Positions 28,094 through 36,598 of a stretch of 64,000 nucleotides of DNA are shown in pieces (position 1 is the stretch's first letter; the number at the start of each line of letters is the position of its first letter). A program made the position numbers and the translations under genes. Source of the DNA: Mycobacterium malmoense (GTDB lineage Bacteria > Actinomycetota > Actinomycetes > Mycobacteriales > Mycobacteriaceae). The stretch is taken from positions 1,240,001 through 1,304,000 of the forward strand of contig NZ_CP080999.1 of the NCBI RefSeq assembly GCF_019645855.1, in the 5' to 3' direction. Under the pieces are notes generated by a model. The model saw nothing but the letters and a program-made list of their open reading frames with translations, did not search any database and was not told the DNA's origin.

Positions 28094-29466
28094 CTACGGG
28101 TCGTCGTCGTCTTGGTCGTGGCGGAGGAGTTTTTCGGGGTGCCAGTAGGTGTTGGTGCGGGGTTGGCCGCGGTCGAGGTGGGCCGGGGGGATCCATTCGG
28201 TGTCGCCGTGGGCGTTTTTGCGGGTGCTCCAGCCCCCGGGTTGCACGATGTGGTGTTGGGTGGGACACCCGAAGGCCAGGTTGTTCACGTCGGTGTCGCC
28301 GCAGACGGCGAAGGGCTCGACGTGATGCACCTCGCACCAATACCCGGGCACGGTGCACCCCGGTGCGGTACAGCCACGATCCCGGGCATACAACACGATC
28401 CGCTGCGCGGGCGAAGCCAACCTTTTCGTGTGGTACAGGGCCAACGTTTTGCCTTTGTCGAAGATGGCCAAGTAGTGCCGGGCGTGGCGGGATAGGCGGA
28501 TCACATCCGACATGGGCAAGATGCTGCCCCCACCGGTCAGGCCGCGTCCGGCGGCGGCTTCGAGCTCGCCCAGCGTGGTGGTGACGATGATGGAGGCGGG
28601 AAGCCCGTTGTGCTGACCCAGCTTTCCAGAGGCGAGTAGGGCGCGGTGGGCGGCCAGCAGCGCATCGTGTTGGCGTTGGGCGGGGCTGCGGGTGTCTTTG
28701 TCGATGGCGTCTTGGCTGGGGGTGCCGTCCACGGTGGGGGTCTGATCGGCCGGGTTGCACATGCCGGGGGCGGCCAGTTTGGCCCACACGGCTTCTAGGG
28801 TGGCGCGGGCTTCGGGGTGAGCCAGCCGCGCAGTGCGGACATGCCGTCGGCTTCCTGTTTACCCAACGTGACACCGCGCCGCCGGGCGCGGTCCTCATCG
28901 CTGTAGGTGCCGTCGGGGTTGAGGCAGTCGGCGAGTGTGTCGGCCAGCGCGGTCAGTTGTTCGGGCCGATGTTGGGTGCCCAGGCGGGCCAGGTGGTGTT
29001 CGGCGCGTTCCCGGGTGGCTTGGTCGATCCAACCGGGCAGGTGGTGGTAGAACCGGCGGATCGCCGCCACCTGCCCGCCCCCGAGTTTCCCGGACCGCTG
29101 GGCGGCCGCGGTGGCCGCCATGACCGGGGCGAGTGGTTCCCCGGTCAACGCGCGGCGGGGCCCGAGATCGGCGGCCTCGTGAATGCGGCGACCCGCCTCG
29201 GCGCGGGTGATCAATGTCCACTCGGCGATGGCATGGGAGAGCGTGTCGCCCAACTCCTCGGGCGTGGCCTGGCGGGCCAGCTGATTGATCAACGGATGCT
29301 CGATGGCCGGCACCCGCCGACGCACCCGCTCACAGCGCTCCAACAACGCCAACCGCTCCGGGGTGCTCAACGCCTCAAAATCCAACCCCACCACCGCGTC
29401 GACCGCGGCATCCAGCGCATCGAAGGCAGCCGTGATCGCCTCCCGATCCACCCCGCTGCCAGCCAT
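28094..29466 (-). pseudogene. DUF222-HNH endonuclease of the 13E12 repeat family, frameshifted
   Basis: Two consecutive frames make one 13E12-type protein. The first (29466 to 28795, 223 codons) carries the DUF222 domain. The second (to 28094) carries the HNH domain with CTAPGCTVPGYWCEVHHVEP and NNLAFGCPTQHH. The first frame ends KPAPP at a TAG, while the next frame at the same place reads EARATLEAVWAKLAAPGM, the expected join. One base is missing in the CCCC run at about 28814-28817. Many M. tuberculosis 13E12 copies are likewise annotated as two frames, so a programmed frameshift is not excluded. These genes occur in many copies and carry phiRv attachment sites in M. tuberculosis. Confidence 0.85.
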
Positions 29467-29577
29467 GACCCGAAACTATCGAAGCCCACCGACAAAAAAG
29501 CCGCCCTTGAAACGCAAGTGACGCAAGTGATTTCGAAAACCGATCGCAAACTACGCCGAAGAGTTCCCGCGGCCGCG

Positions 29578-30999
29578 CTACGCCCGCCGGGCCAGATACG
29601 CGAGCGCGAGCTGGGCGGCGTTGGCGCCGCACATGCCGTGGGCGCCGGGCCCCGGCGGGGTGGCCGCCGAGCAGATGTACATGCCCGGCACCCCAATGGT
29701 ATACGGCGACAACGTGATTCGCGGGCCAAACGTCAGCTGCCGAATGTCCTTGGCGCCGGTCATGATGTCGCCTCCGACGTAGTTGGGATTGTAGGTGGCC
29801 ATCTGCGTCGTCGAGCGAACGGTGTAGCCGACGACGCGTTCCCGGAAACCCGGGGCGAACCGCTCGATCTGGGCGATGATCGCCTCGGTCGCGTCGCCGG
29901 TGTAGCCGTTGGGGACGTGTGCGTAGCTCCACACCGGGTGCGTATTGCCCACCGAGCGTTGCGGATCCGCCAGGTACTGCTGACCGACCAGCACGAACGG
30001 CCGCTCCGGCATGCGTCCGGCGTGGACGTCCCGCTCGGTCGCGGCAAGCTCGGTGTAAGTCCCGGCCAGGTGCACCGTGCCGGCCCGACGGGCGTCGGGG
30101 TTCGTCCAGGGCACGCCGCCCTCGACGGCAAAATCGACCTTGAACGCGCCGGGGCCACGCCGGAACCTGGCGAAGGCACGAGAAACCCTGCGCAGCAGGC
30201 GATCTCCCACAATCCCCGCGACCGCTTCGGGCGCCAGATCGAACATCGTGATGTCGGCGGGCGGCAGCTGCGCCGCCGCCTTGACCCGGACACCGGTCTC
30301 GATTTTGCCGCCCAGCTCGCCGAGCAGCGCCGCCATCGCGTTGGTGATCGACCGCGATCCACCCTCGGCGACCGCCCAGCCGTGCCGATGGCCGGCCGCG
30401 ATGATGCCCATCCCGATGGCCGAGGTCATCGGGTAGTGCAGCGGCCGAAAGGCATGGGCCGCAACACCTCCGAACAGCGCCCGGCCTTCCTCCGTGCCGA
30501 ACAGCCGCACGAACGTCGACCCGGGAAGCACGGTGGGCACACCGAACCGGGCCAGCATCAGCGGGTGATGCGGGAACCGCAGCAGGGGCCGCATGATGTC
30601 CTCGCTCAGGGTGTCGAACCGGGCGGCCGGGTAGCCGAACGCGAGCCGCCACCGCGACCCGTCGCGACCGAGACCGGCCGCGGTCCGTTCCACCGAGCGG
30701 TGCAGCACGCCGGCGCCGCCGCCGTCGAGGGGATGCACGCAATCGATCTCCGGCCAGCGCCACGACAGGCCGTACCGCTGTAGGTCGAAGCGGCTCAAGA
30801 ATGGCGAGCCGACGGCCATGGGGTGAATCGCCGAGCAGTCGTCGTGCAGCAGGCCGGGGATGATCGCCTCGCCGCTGCGGGTGCCGCCGCCGACCTCGTC
30901 GGCGGCCTCGAGCACGGTGACCCGCACCCCTTCGGCGGCCAGGCAGACGGCGGCGGCGAGCCCGTTGGGTCCGCCACCGACCACCACCGCCGTGCTCAT
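29578..30999 (-). CDS. FAD-dependent oxidoreductase (phytoene desaturase/PYROXD2-like)
   Basis: A 473-residue flavoprotein. The N-terminal Rossmann motif is VVVGGGPNGLAAAVCLA (about residues 5-21) followed by VTVLEAADEVGGGTRSGE. The C-terminus has GMYICSAATPPGPGAHGMCGANAA, typical of the carotenoid isomerase/desaturase-like branch. The substrate is unknown. ATG at 30999 overlaps the TGA of a short upstream frame as ATGA, fixing the start. Confidence 0.86.
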   Translation of the reverse strand: MSTAVVVGGGPNGLAAAVCLAAEGVRVTVLEAADEVGGGTRSGEAIIPGLLHDDCSAIHPMAVGSPFLSRFDLQRYGLSWRWPEIDCVHPLDGGGAGVLHRSVERTAAGLGRDGSRWRLAFGYPAARFDTLSEDIMRPLLRFPHHPLMLARFGVPTVLPGSTFVRLFGTEEGRALFGGVAAHAFRPLHYPMTSAIGMGIIAAGHRHGWAVAEGGSRSITNAMAALLGELGGKIETGVRVKAAAQLPPADITMFDLAPEAVAGIVGDRLLRRVSRAFARFRRGPGAFKVDFAVEGGVPWTNPDARRAGTVHLAGTYTELAATERDVHAGRMPERPFVLVGQQYLADPQRSVGNTHPVWSYAHVPNGYTGDATEAIIAQIERFAPGFRERVVGYTVRSTTQMATYNPNYVGGDIMTGAKDIRQLTFGPRITLSPYTIGVPGMYICSAATPPGPGAHGMCGANAAQLALAYLARRA

Positions 31000-31223
31000 G
31001 CCGACGCCCCGCGCTCGTCGCCGCCAACGGCCTCCGGCTCCACCCGGGCGACGACGCGCTCGCCCGGCTCGAACGCAACTTGGCACCGCACGGCTTCGAT
31101 CAAGTCTTCATTGTGCAGGTGATCGTCGCCGACGTTGAACCCGGTCAACGAAGTGCACGGCAGCGAGAACGGGCCGCCCTTGCCGAAACGCGGCGGCGCG
31201 CCGTCCTCTTCACACAGCGGTGC
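30996..31223 (-). CDS. Short open frame coupled to the FAD oxidoreductase, possibly the tail of a lost gene
   Basis: From a TAG at 31226-31224 an open frame of 75 codons runs to a TGA overlapping the oxidoreductase ATG. It reads GGPFSLPCTSLTGFNVGDDH, then HNEDLIEAVRCQVAFEPGER and an acidic end. Third positions are almost all G or C, as in real genes here. No ATG or GTG begins the frame; TTG at 31148 (50 residues) is the only usual start and has no Shine-Dalgarno. I read it as the C-terminal remnant of an operon partner, or a small protein with an unusual start. The family is not recognised. Confidence 0.4.
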   Translation of the reverse strand, partial: APLCEEDGAPPRFGKGGPFSLPCTSLTGFNVGDDHLHNEDLIEAVRCQVAFEPGERVVARVEPEAVGGDERGASA

Positions 31224-31292
31224 CTATACACGATGCCGAATTGTGTCGCCGCGGACATTTTATTGATGTCGATTTTGGCTAATGATGTTCAA

Positions 31293-31865
31293 ATGACAAA
31301 TAGCGATCAGACCGTTTTTGAAGGTCCGCTGCGCCAGCTTGCTCGCAGCGCGTGGCAGTTGCTGCTGCTCACCGGCGTCCTCGCGGTGGCGCTGGGCGTC
31401 ATCGTGCTGGTCTGGCCAGGCAAGACGCTGGTGGTGGCCGGTGTCGTGTTCGGCATCTACCTGGTGGTGTCCGGAATTGGTTACGTATTTGCCGCATTCG
31501 GAACGCACGCCGGCGCCGCGATGCGAGTGCTGACGTTCGTCGGCGGCGTCGTGTCGGTGGTGCTGGGGCTCTTCTGCTTCCGCAACGAACTCGAGTCGAT
31601 CATGCTTTTGGCGCTCTGGATCGGCATCGGCTGGCTGTTCCGCGGCATTACCCTGCTCGCTGCGGCGTTGTCTTTCGACCACCTACCCGCACGCGGCTGG
31701 CAGGCGCTGTCCGGCGTGATCATCGTGATCGGCGGCGTCGTGTTGATCGTCTCGCCGCTCGATTCGATCGCGATCCTGGCCCTAGTTGCCGGCTGGTGGC
31801 TGATCGTCATCGGCATCATCGACGTCATCACGGCATTCCAGGTCCGCGGCCGCGCGAAGGCGTGA
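31293..31865 (+). CDS. HdeD family (DUF308) membrane protein
   Basis: A 190-residue protein with about six transmembrane segments and the HdeD repeats (LLLTGVLAVALGVIVLVWPG, VVSVVLGLFCF, LSGVIIVIGGVVLIVSP). HdeD-like proteins are linked to acid tolerance in enterobacteria; the role in mycobacteria is unknown. ATG at 31293 is the start nearest the conserved region; in-frame ATGs at 31266 and 31233 are possible and none has a good Shine-Dalgarno. The upstream 60 bases are AT-rich. Confidence 0.82.
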   Translation: MTNSDQTVFEGPLRQLARSAWQLLLLTGVLAVALGVIVLVWPGKTLVVAGVVFGIYLVVSGIGYVFAAFGTHAGAAMRVLTFVGGVVSVVLGLFCFRNELESIMLLALWIGIGWLFRGITLLAAALSFDHLPARGWQALSGVIIVIGGVVLIVSPLDSIAILALVAGWWLIVIGIIDVITAFQVRGRAKA

Positions 31866-31870
31866 CCTGG

Positions 31871-32371
31871 TCATAGGTGGTCATGGGCGCGGATGTCCGC
31901 GGTGATCGCGCCGGTCAGCCGGATCAGGTCCCGTGGTGAGACCCCCACGTCCCAGCCGCGCCGGCCCGCGCTGCAGTACACCCGCTCCCAGGCGAATGCC
32001 CCCGAGTCGACGACGGTGGGCAGCGGCCGTCGCTGCCCGAACGGTGACACGGCGCCGACGACGTAACCGGTGGCCCGCTCGGCGGAGGCAGGTTCGGCCA
32101 TGCTGGCCTTGGCCGCGCCCAGCGCGGCGGCGGCCGCCTTCAGCGACAGCCGGTCCGTCGCGGGCAATATCGCGACGGCGAGCCCGCCCGGCACCGCGAT
32201 GATCAGCGTCTTGTAGATCTGCTCGGGCGCTATGGCGCCGGCCCGGGTCAGCGCGTCGACCGCCTCGACGCCGAACGAGCGCTCCCGCGAATCGTGATCG
32301 AACTTCACGACCTCGTGCGGCACACCGGCTTTGACCAGCGCGGCGATCGCGGGTGTAGCTGAGCCGGCCAC
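31871..32371 (-). CDS. YbaK/EbsC family Cys-tRNA(Pro) deacylase
   Basis: A 166-residue trans-editing enzyme of the YbaK class, which hydrolyses mischarged Cys-tRNA(Pro). Family segments include HEVVKFDHD, IYKTLIIAVPGGLAVAILPA, the conserved Lys in LSLKAAAAALGA and GYVVGAVSPFG. GTG at 32371 begins 10 bases after the SDR stop, so both share an mRNA. M. tuberculosis annotates this locus as two pieces (Rv3224A/B); here it is one frame. Confidence 0.85.
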   Translation of the reverse strand: MAGSATPAIAALVKAGVPHEVVKFDHDSRERSFGVEAVDALTRAGAIAPEQIYKTLIIAVPGGLAVAILPATDRLSLKAAAAALGAAKASMAEPASAERATGYVVGAVSPFGQRRPLPTVVDSGAFAWERVYCSAGRRGWDVGVSPRDLIRLTGAITADIRAHDHL

Positions 32372-32381
32372 GCTTGCGAGC

Positions 32382-33230
32382 TCAAGGCCCGGTGTACCCC
32401 GGCGGGTTGACGCCGTCCACCCAGAAGTCGACGCCGAGTTGCGAACCCGGCACGCAGTCGTACACCGACAGGTCGGTGACGCCGGATTCCACCAACACGT
32501 CCTCACACAGCAGCGTGTTGCCGGTGTACTCGCGGGCGGGCTTGTTGAGGATGACGTAGGCCGCGTCGGAGTACACCTCCGGCTTGCGGGCCCGCGCCAT
32601 CGCCTCGTTCCCGCCGAGCAGGTTTTGCACGGCGGCGGTGGCCACCAGCGTGCGCGGCCACAACGTGTTCGACGCGATGCCCTCGTCGCGCATCTCCTCG
32701 GCGATCCCCAGCGCGCACAGCGTCATGCCGAACTTGGCCATCATGTACGCCGTCGGCTTGAGCCACTTGCTCTCCAGCAGGACCGGCGGCGACAACGTCA
32801 GGATGTGCGGGTTCTCCCGGCCCCGCAAATGGGGGATGCACGCCTGCGAGACCGCATAGGTGCCGCGCACCTGGATGCCGTTCATTAGGTCGAACCGCTT
32901 CATCGGCACCTCGGTGATCGACCCCAGGTTGATCGCCGACGCGTTGTTGACGCAGATGTCGATGCCGCCGAACTGCTCGACGGCCTTGGCCACCGCCGAC
33001 TCGACCGAATCCGGGTCGCGGACGTCCCCGACGATCGGCAAGGCCTGCCCGCCCGCCTCCTCCAGCTCCTTGGCCGCGGTGAACACCGTCCCCGGCAGCT
33101 TCGGGTGCGGCTCGGCGGTCTTGGCGACCAGGGCGACGTTGGCGCCGTCCTGCGCGGCCCGTTTGGCGATCGCGAGGCCGATGCCGCGACTGGCACCGGA
33201 GATGAACATGGTCTTGCCGTTCAGGGGCAT
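32382..33230 (-). CDS. Short-chain dehydrogenase/reductase (HSDL2-like)
   Basis: A 282-residue NAD(P)-dependent oxidoreductase of the branch that resembles hydroxysteroid dehydrogenase-like protein 2. GASRGIGLAIA (12-22) is the cofactor loop, NNASAI (about 95-100) the stabilising motif, and TAYMMAKFGM has the catalytic Tyr-x3-Lys. The catalytic Ser position reads TLSPPVLL. The substrate is unknown. It is homologous to Rv3224 and divergent from sigH. Confidence 0.9.
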   Translation of the reverse strand: MPLNGKTMFISGASRGIGLAIAKRAAQDGANVALVAKTAEPHPKLPGTVFTAAKELEEAGGQALPIVGDVRDPDSVESAVAKAVEQFGGIDICVNNASAINLGSITEVPMKRFDLMNGIQVRGTYAVSQACIPHLRGRENPHILTLSPPVLLESKWLKPTAYMMAKFGMTLCALGIAEEMRDEGIASNTLWPRTLVATAAVQNLLGGNEAMARARKPEVYSDAAYVILNKPAREYTGNTLLCEDVLVESGVTDLSVYDCVPGSQLGVDFWVDGVNPPGYTGP

Positions 33231-33279
33231 GGCGTCACACTAACGCGCTGCCGGGATCGGCCGGCCGCGATCCCGCCCC

Positions 33280-33306
33280 GGAAATAGCGCGCCGGCCGAC
33301 GCTGTT
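33280..33306 (+). promoter_or_regulatory. Probable SigH-dependent autoregulatory promoter of sigH
   Basis: GGAAAT (33280-33285) and GTT (33304-33306), 18 bases apart, resemble the SigH consensus GGAAYA...GTT. It is placed upstream of sigH, which is autoregulated in M. tuberculosis. The match is by eye. Confidence 0.5.
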
Positions 33307-33323
33307 AAAGGAGTTGGTTTCTG

Positions 33324-33371
33324 ATGCGATTGCGACGGACCCGGGCAGACACTGTCGGGGCCAGCCTTTAG
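33324..33371 (+). CDS. Possible 15-residue leader peptide ahead of sigH
   Basis: ATG at 33324 follows AAAGGAG (33307-33313) with 10-base spacing and encodes MRLRRTRADTVGASL before TAG. The stop is three bases before the GGGAGGAG that serves the upstream sigH start. It could couple translation or report on charged tRNA or ribosome state, but coding is unproven. Confidence 0.35.
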   Translation: MRLRRTRADTVGASL

Positions 33372-33506
33372 ATTGGGAGGAGCAGTCTGGTGTCGACGGC
33401 GACGAGCCTGTTGAGCAGTCCGATGGGCGCTGAGCGGTTGACGAGCTTCCTTGCGAGTCCGGTGCTGTCCGGCGTTACCGCAGCAGAAGGGACCGGGTTA
33501 ATCGAA

Positions 33507-34169
33507 ATGGCCGACCCTGAAGATGTCCGAGACGGCATGACGGAACAAGAGGTTCCCGAGCCTGCGCAGCATGAGGAGACGGACGAGGAGCTGACGGCGC
33601 GTTTCGAGCGCGACGCGATTCCCCTGGTGGACCAGCTGTACGGCGGCGCGCTGCGCATGACGCGCAATCCCGCCGACGCCGAGGATCTGCTGCAAGAGAC
33701 CATGGTGAAGGCCTACGCGGGATTCCGCTCGTTCAAGGCCGGCACCAACCTCAAGGCGTGGCTGTATCGGATCTTGACCAACACCTACATCAACAGCTAC
33801 CGCAAGCGACAGCGCCAACCGGCGGAGTATCCCACCGAAGAGATCACCGACTGGCAGCTGGCGTCCAACGCCGAGCACTCCTCGACCGGGCTGCGTTCGG
33901 CCGAGGTCGAGGCGCTGGAGGCGCTGCCGGACACCGAGATCAAAGAAGCGCTGCAGGCGTTGCCGGAAGAGTTCCGGATGGCGGTCTATTACGCCGATGT
34001 CGAGGGTTTCCCTTACAAGGAGATCGCCGAGATCATGGATACGCCGATTGGGACGGTAATGTCACGGCTGCACCGCGGCAGACGTCAGCTGCGTGGCCTT
34101 TTGGCCGACGTAGCCAAGGAGCGGGGCTTCACCCGAGGTCAGCAGGCGCACGAGGAGGTGTCGTCATGA
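33507..34169 (+). CDS. sigH: ECF sigma factor SigH
   Basis: A 220-residue sigma factor controlling the heat and thiol-oxidation response. Region 2 has YGGALRMTRNPADAEDLLQETMVKAYAGF and AWLYRILTNTYINSYRK; region 4 has LPEEFRMAVYYADVEGFPYKEIAEIM and TVMSRLHRGRRQLR. ATG at 33507 aligns with the known SigH N-terminus but has no clear Shine-Dalgarno. GTG at 33390 in the same frame has GGGAGGAG at 7-base spacing and would add 39 residues. Its stop overlaps the anti-sigma start. Confidence 0.95.
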   Translation: MADPEDVRDGMTEQEVPEPAQHEETDEELTARFERDAIPLVDQLYGGALRMTRNPADAEDLLQETMVKAYAGFRSFKAGTNLKAWLYRILTNTYINSYRKRQRQPAEYPTEEITDWQLASNAEHSSTGLRSAEVEALEALPDTEIKEALQALPEEFRMAVYYADVEGFPYKEIAEIMDTPIGTVMSRLHRGRRQLRGLLADVAKERGFTRGQQAHEEVSS

Positions 34170-34468
34170 GCGAGTTTGCCGGCCCAGCCGGGCCGCGTTC
34201 CGACGACAGTCATTCCCACGGCCTTGGCTGTGCCGAAGTGATCGCCGAGGTATGGACCCTGCTCGACGGTGAGTGCACGCCGGAGGCCCGCGAGAAACTG
34301 CGTCAGCACCTTGAGGCATGCCCCGGATGCTTCCAGCATTACGGCCTGGAGGAACGGCTCAAGGCGTTGATCGCGACCAAGTGCAGGGGCGAGAAGGCCC
34401 CCGAGGGCTTGCGGGAGCGCCTCCGGCTCGAAATTCAGCGCACCACCATCGTCCGGCGTATGCAGTAG
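34166..34468 (+). CDS. rshA: Zinc anti-sigma factor RshA
   Basis: A 100-residue ZAS protein that binds SigH and releases it on disulfide formation. His48, Cys52 and Cys55 form the HxxxCxxC motif in RQHLEACPGC; Cys22 in GLGC and Cys37 are additional conserved thiols. The start overlaps sigH as ATGA, giving coupled production. It matches M. tuberculosis RshA. Confidence 0.95.
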   Translation: MSEFAGPAGPRSDDSHSHGLGCAEVIAEVWTLLDGECTPEAREKLRQHLEACPGCFQHYGLEERLKALIATKCRGEKAPEGLRERLRLEIQRTTIVRRMQ

Positions 34469-34476
34469 CCGTCCCG

Positions 34477-34551
34477 TCAGGAATTCGGGCGCTTGCCGTG
34501 GTTGGCTTTGCTGAACTTGCGGTCGCGCTTTTTACGGCCACGCTTGGCCAT
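34477..34551 (-). CDS. Ribosomal protein bL37 (24 residues)
   Basis: The minus strand encodes a 24-residue, strongly basic peptide starting MAKRGRKKRDRKFSKANHGK. It corresponds to bL37, the tiny large-subunit protein seen in mycobacterial ribosome structures and encoded at this same place next to the rshA homologue in M. smegmatis. CGGAGG lies 9 bases upstream of the ATG at 34551. Its stop is 8 bases from the rshA stop, convergent. It is easily missed because of length. Confidence 0.85.
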   Translation of the reverse strand: MAKRGRKKRDRKFSKANHGKRPNS

Positions 34552-34748
34552 CGTCTTCAACCTCCGTTGATTGCTCGTCAAACCGGGCGCCCGGCGCCCG
34601 TTAGCTTGTCGCCCAGTGTCTCACGGCGAGCCGCTCGCGTTGTAACGGCCCGCGTGCCGCGGTCCCGACCTCTCCTGTGGTTCGATATACATGAGCTTGA
34701 TGGACCGGCGGCCGGCATGCGCAAATGGCCGAAATGAGTGGAGTGAAG

Positions 34749-34964
34749 ATGGCGGAGGATGTTCGCGCCGAGATCGTGGCCAGCGTGCTCGAGGTCGTGG
34801 TCAACGAGGGTGACCGAATCGGCAAGGGCGACACCGTCGTGCTGCTGGAGTCGATGAAGATGGAAATCCCGGTCCTGGCCGAAGTCGACGGCACCGTCAG
34901 CAAGGTGAGCGTGTCGGTGGGCGACGTCATTCAGGCGGGCGACCTCATCGCCGTGATCAGCTAG
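34749..34964 (+). CDS. Biotinylated protein TB7.3
   Basis: A 71-residue biotinyl/lipoyl carrier domain, homologous to Rv3221c (TB7.3). The Lys in LLESMKMEIPVLAEV is the biotinylation site. There is no attached carboxylase domain, so it is a free-standing carrier; its partner enzyme is not evident. ATG at 34749 reproduces the known N-terminus. A GATATACAT stretch near 34684-34692 may be part of the promoter. Confidence 0.94.
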   Translation: MAEDVRAEIVASVLEVVVNEGDRIGKGDTVVLLESMKMEIPVLAEVDGTVSKVSVSVGDVIQAGDLIAVIS

Positions 34965-35028
34965 CCCCCAAAAAATTTGGACCCTCTCCACCTACCGCCG
35001 GGGAACGACTCGGACTCGGGAGTGATCG

Positions 35029-36531
35029 ATGTCCACTCTCGGTGACCTGCTTGCCGAGCACACGGTGCTGCCGGGCAACGCGGTGGACCACCTGCACGCC
35101 GTGGTCGGGGAATGGCAGCTGCTGGCCGACCTGTCCTTCGCCGACTACCTGATGTGGGTTCGCCGCGACGACGGCGTGCTGGTGTGTGTGGCGCAGTGCC
35201 GCCCGAATACCGCGCCGACCGTCCTGCAGACCGATGCGGTGGGCAGCGTCGTTCCCGGCGAGCGGCTGCCGCTCGTCGCCGAGGCGTTCGTCTCCGGCAC
35301 CGCCGCACGGGAAAGCGGTGCGAGCCAAGAACATTCGTGGCAACTGCCCGGCCCGCACGTCGAGGCCTCCCCGGTGCGGTATGGCGACCATGTGGTGGCG
35401 GTCCTGACGCGGCATCAAACCGCGGAAGCGGCCGACCGCACGTCCGGCCAGCTGGAGACCGCATACCGGGAATGCGCCACCGACCTTGTCCACATGCTTG
35501 CCGAGGGCACCTTTCCCGACGTGGGGGACGTGGTCATGTCGCGGTCCACCCCGCGAGCCGGCGACGGCTTCATCCGTCTCGATGTCGACGGCGTCGTGGC
35601 CTACGCCAGCCCCAACGCGCTGTCGGCCTACCACCGGATGGGCCTGGTGTCGGAGTTGGAGGGCCACAACCTCATCGACGTGACGCGGCCGCTGATCTCG
35701 GATCCGTTCGAGGCGCAGGAAGTGGCCGAGCACGTGCAGGACCTGCTGGCCGGCGGGAGGAGCATGCGGATGGAAGTCGATGCCGGGGGCGCCACGGTGT
35801 TGCTGCGCACGCTGCCGCTGGTGGTTCATGGCGCCAGCGCCGGTGCCGCGGTGCTGATCCGCGACATCACGGAGGTCAAGCGCCGCGACCGGGCGCTGAT
35901 ATCCAAGGACGCCACCATCCGGGAAATCCACCACCGGGTGAAGAACAACCTGCAGACCGTGGCGGCGCTGCTGCGCCTGCAGGCACGCCGCACGGTCAAC
36001 GCCGAAGGACGGGAGGCGCTGATCGAATCGGTGCGCCGGGTGTCGTCGATCGCCCTGGTCCACGACGCGTTGTCGATGTCGGTGGACGAACAGGTGAACC
36101 TCGACGAGGTCATCGACCGGATCCTGCCGATCATGAACGACGTGGCGTCGGTGGACCGGCCGATCCGGATCAACCGGGTCGGTGACCTTGGCGTGCTGGA
36201 CTCCGACCGCGCGACGGCCCTGATCATGGTGATCACCGAACTGGTTCAGAACGCGATCGAGCATGCATTCGACCCGGCGGCCCAGGAAGGGTCGGTGACC
36301 ATCCGCGCGGAGCGCTCGGCGCGCTGGCTCGACGTCGTGGTGCACGACGACGGCCGCGGACTGCCCGACGGGTTCAGCCTGGAAAAGTCCGAGAGCCTGG
36401 GTTTACAGATCGTGCGGACCCTGGTGTCGGCAGAGCTGGACGGCACGCTGGGCATGCGGCAAGCCCCCGCCCGCGGCACCGATGTGGTGTTACGGGTGCC
36501 GATCGGCCGGCGGACCCGGCTGCTGCTGTAA
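35029..36531 (+). CDS. pdtaS: Sensor histidine kinase PdtaS
   Basis: A 500-residue soluble kinase without membrane segments. It has an N-terminal GAF-like domain (about 10-150), a PAS domain (about 175-285), a HisKA_2 dimerisation domain with EIHHRVKNNLQTVAALLRLQ (phospho-His near 303) and an HATPase domain with VITELVQNAIEHAF and DDGRGLPDGF. It phosphorylates the ANTAR antiterminator PdtaR, encoded elsewhere. ATG at 35029 is as in Rv3220c. Confidence 0.95.
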   Translation: MSTLGDLLAEHTVLPGNAVDHLHAVVGEWQLLADLSFADYLMWVRRDDGVLVCVAQCRPNTAPTVLQTDAVGSVVPGERLPLVAEAFVSGTAARESGASQEHSWQLPGPHVEASPVRYGDHVVAVLTRHQTAEAADRTSGQLETAYRECATDLVHMLAEGTFPDVGDVVMSRSTPRAGDGFIRLDVDGVVAYASPNALSAYHRMGLVSELEGHNLIDVTRPLISDPFEAQEVAEHVQDLLAGGRSMRMEVDAGGATVLLRTLPLVVHGASAGAAVLIRDITEVKRRDRALISKDATIREIHHRVKNNLQTVAALLRLQARRTVNAEGREALIESVRRVSSIALVHDALSMSVDEQVNLDEVIDRILPIMNDVASVDRPIRINRVGDLGVLDSDRATALIMVITELVQNAIEHAFDPAAQEGSVTIRAERSARWLDVVVHDDGRGLPDGFSLEKSESLGLQIVRTLVSAELDGTLGMRQAPARGTDVVLRVPIGRRTRLLL

Positions 36532-36552
36532 ACGCCGCACCCGAACGCAACA

Positions 36553-36582
36553 GTGCGGCCCCGACAATCGTCGAGGCCGCAC
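36553..36582. terminator. Bidirectional hairpin between pdtaS and whiB1
   Basis: Arms GTGCGGCC (36553-36560) and GGCCGCAC (36575-36582) enclose a smaller GAC/GTC pairing. It lies between the convergent ends of pdtaS and whiB1. Confidence 0.7.
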
Positions 36583-36598
36583 GGTGCGCGAACTGGGG

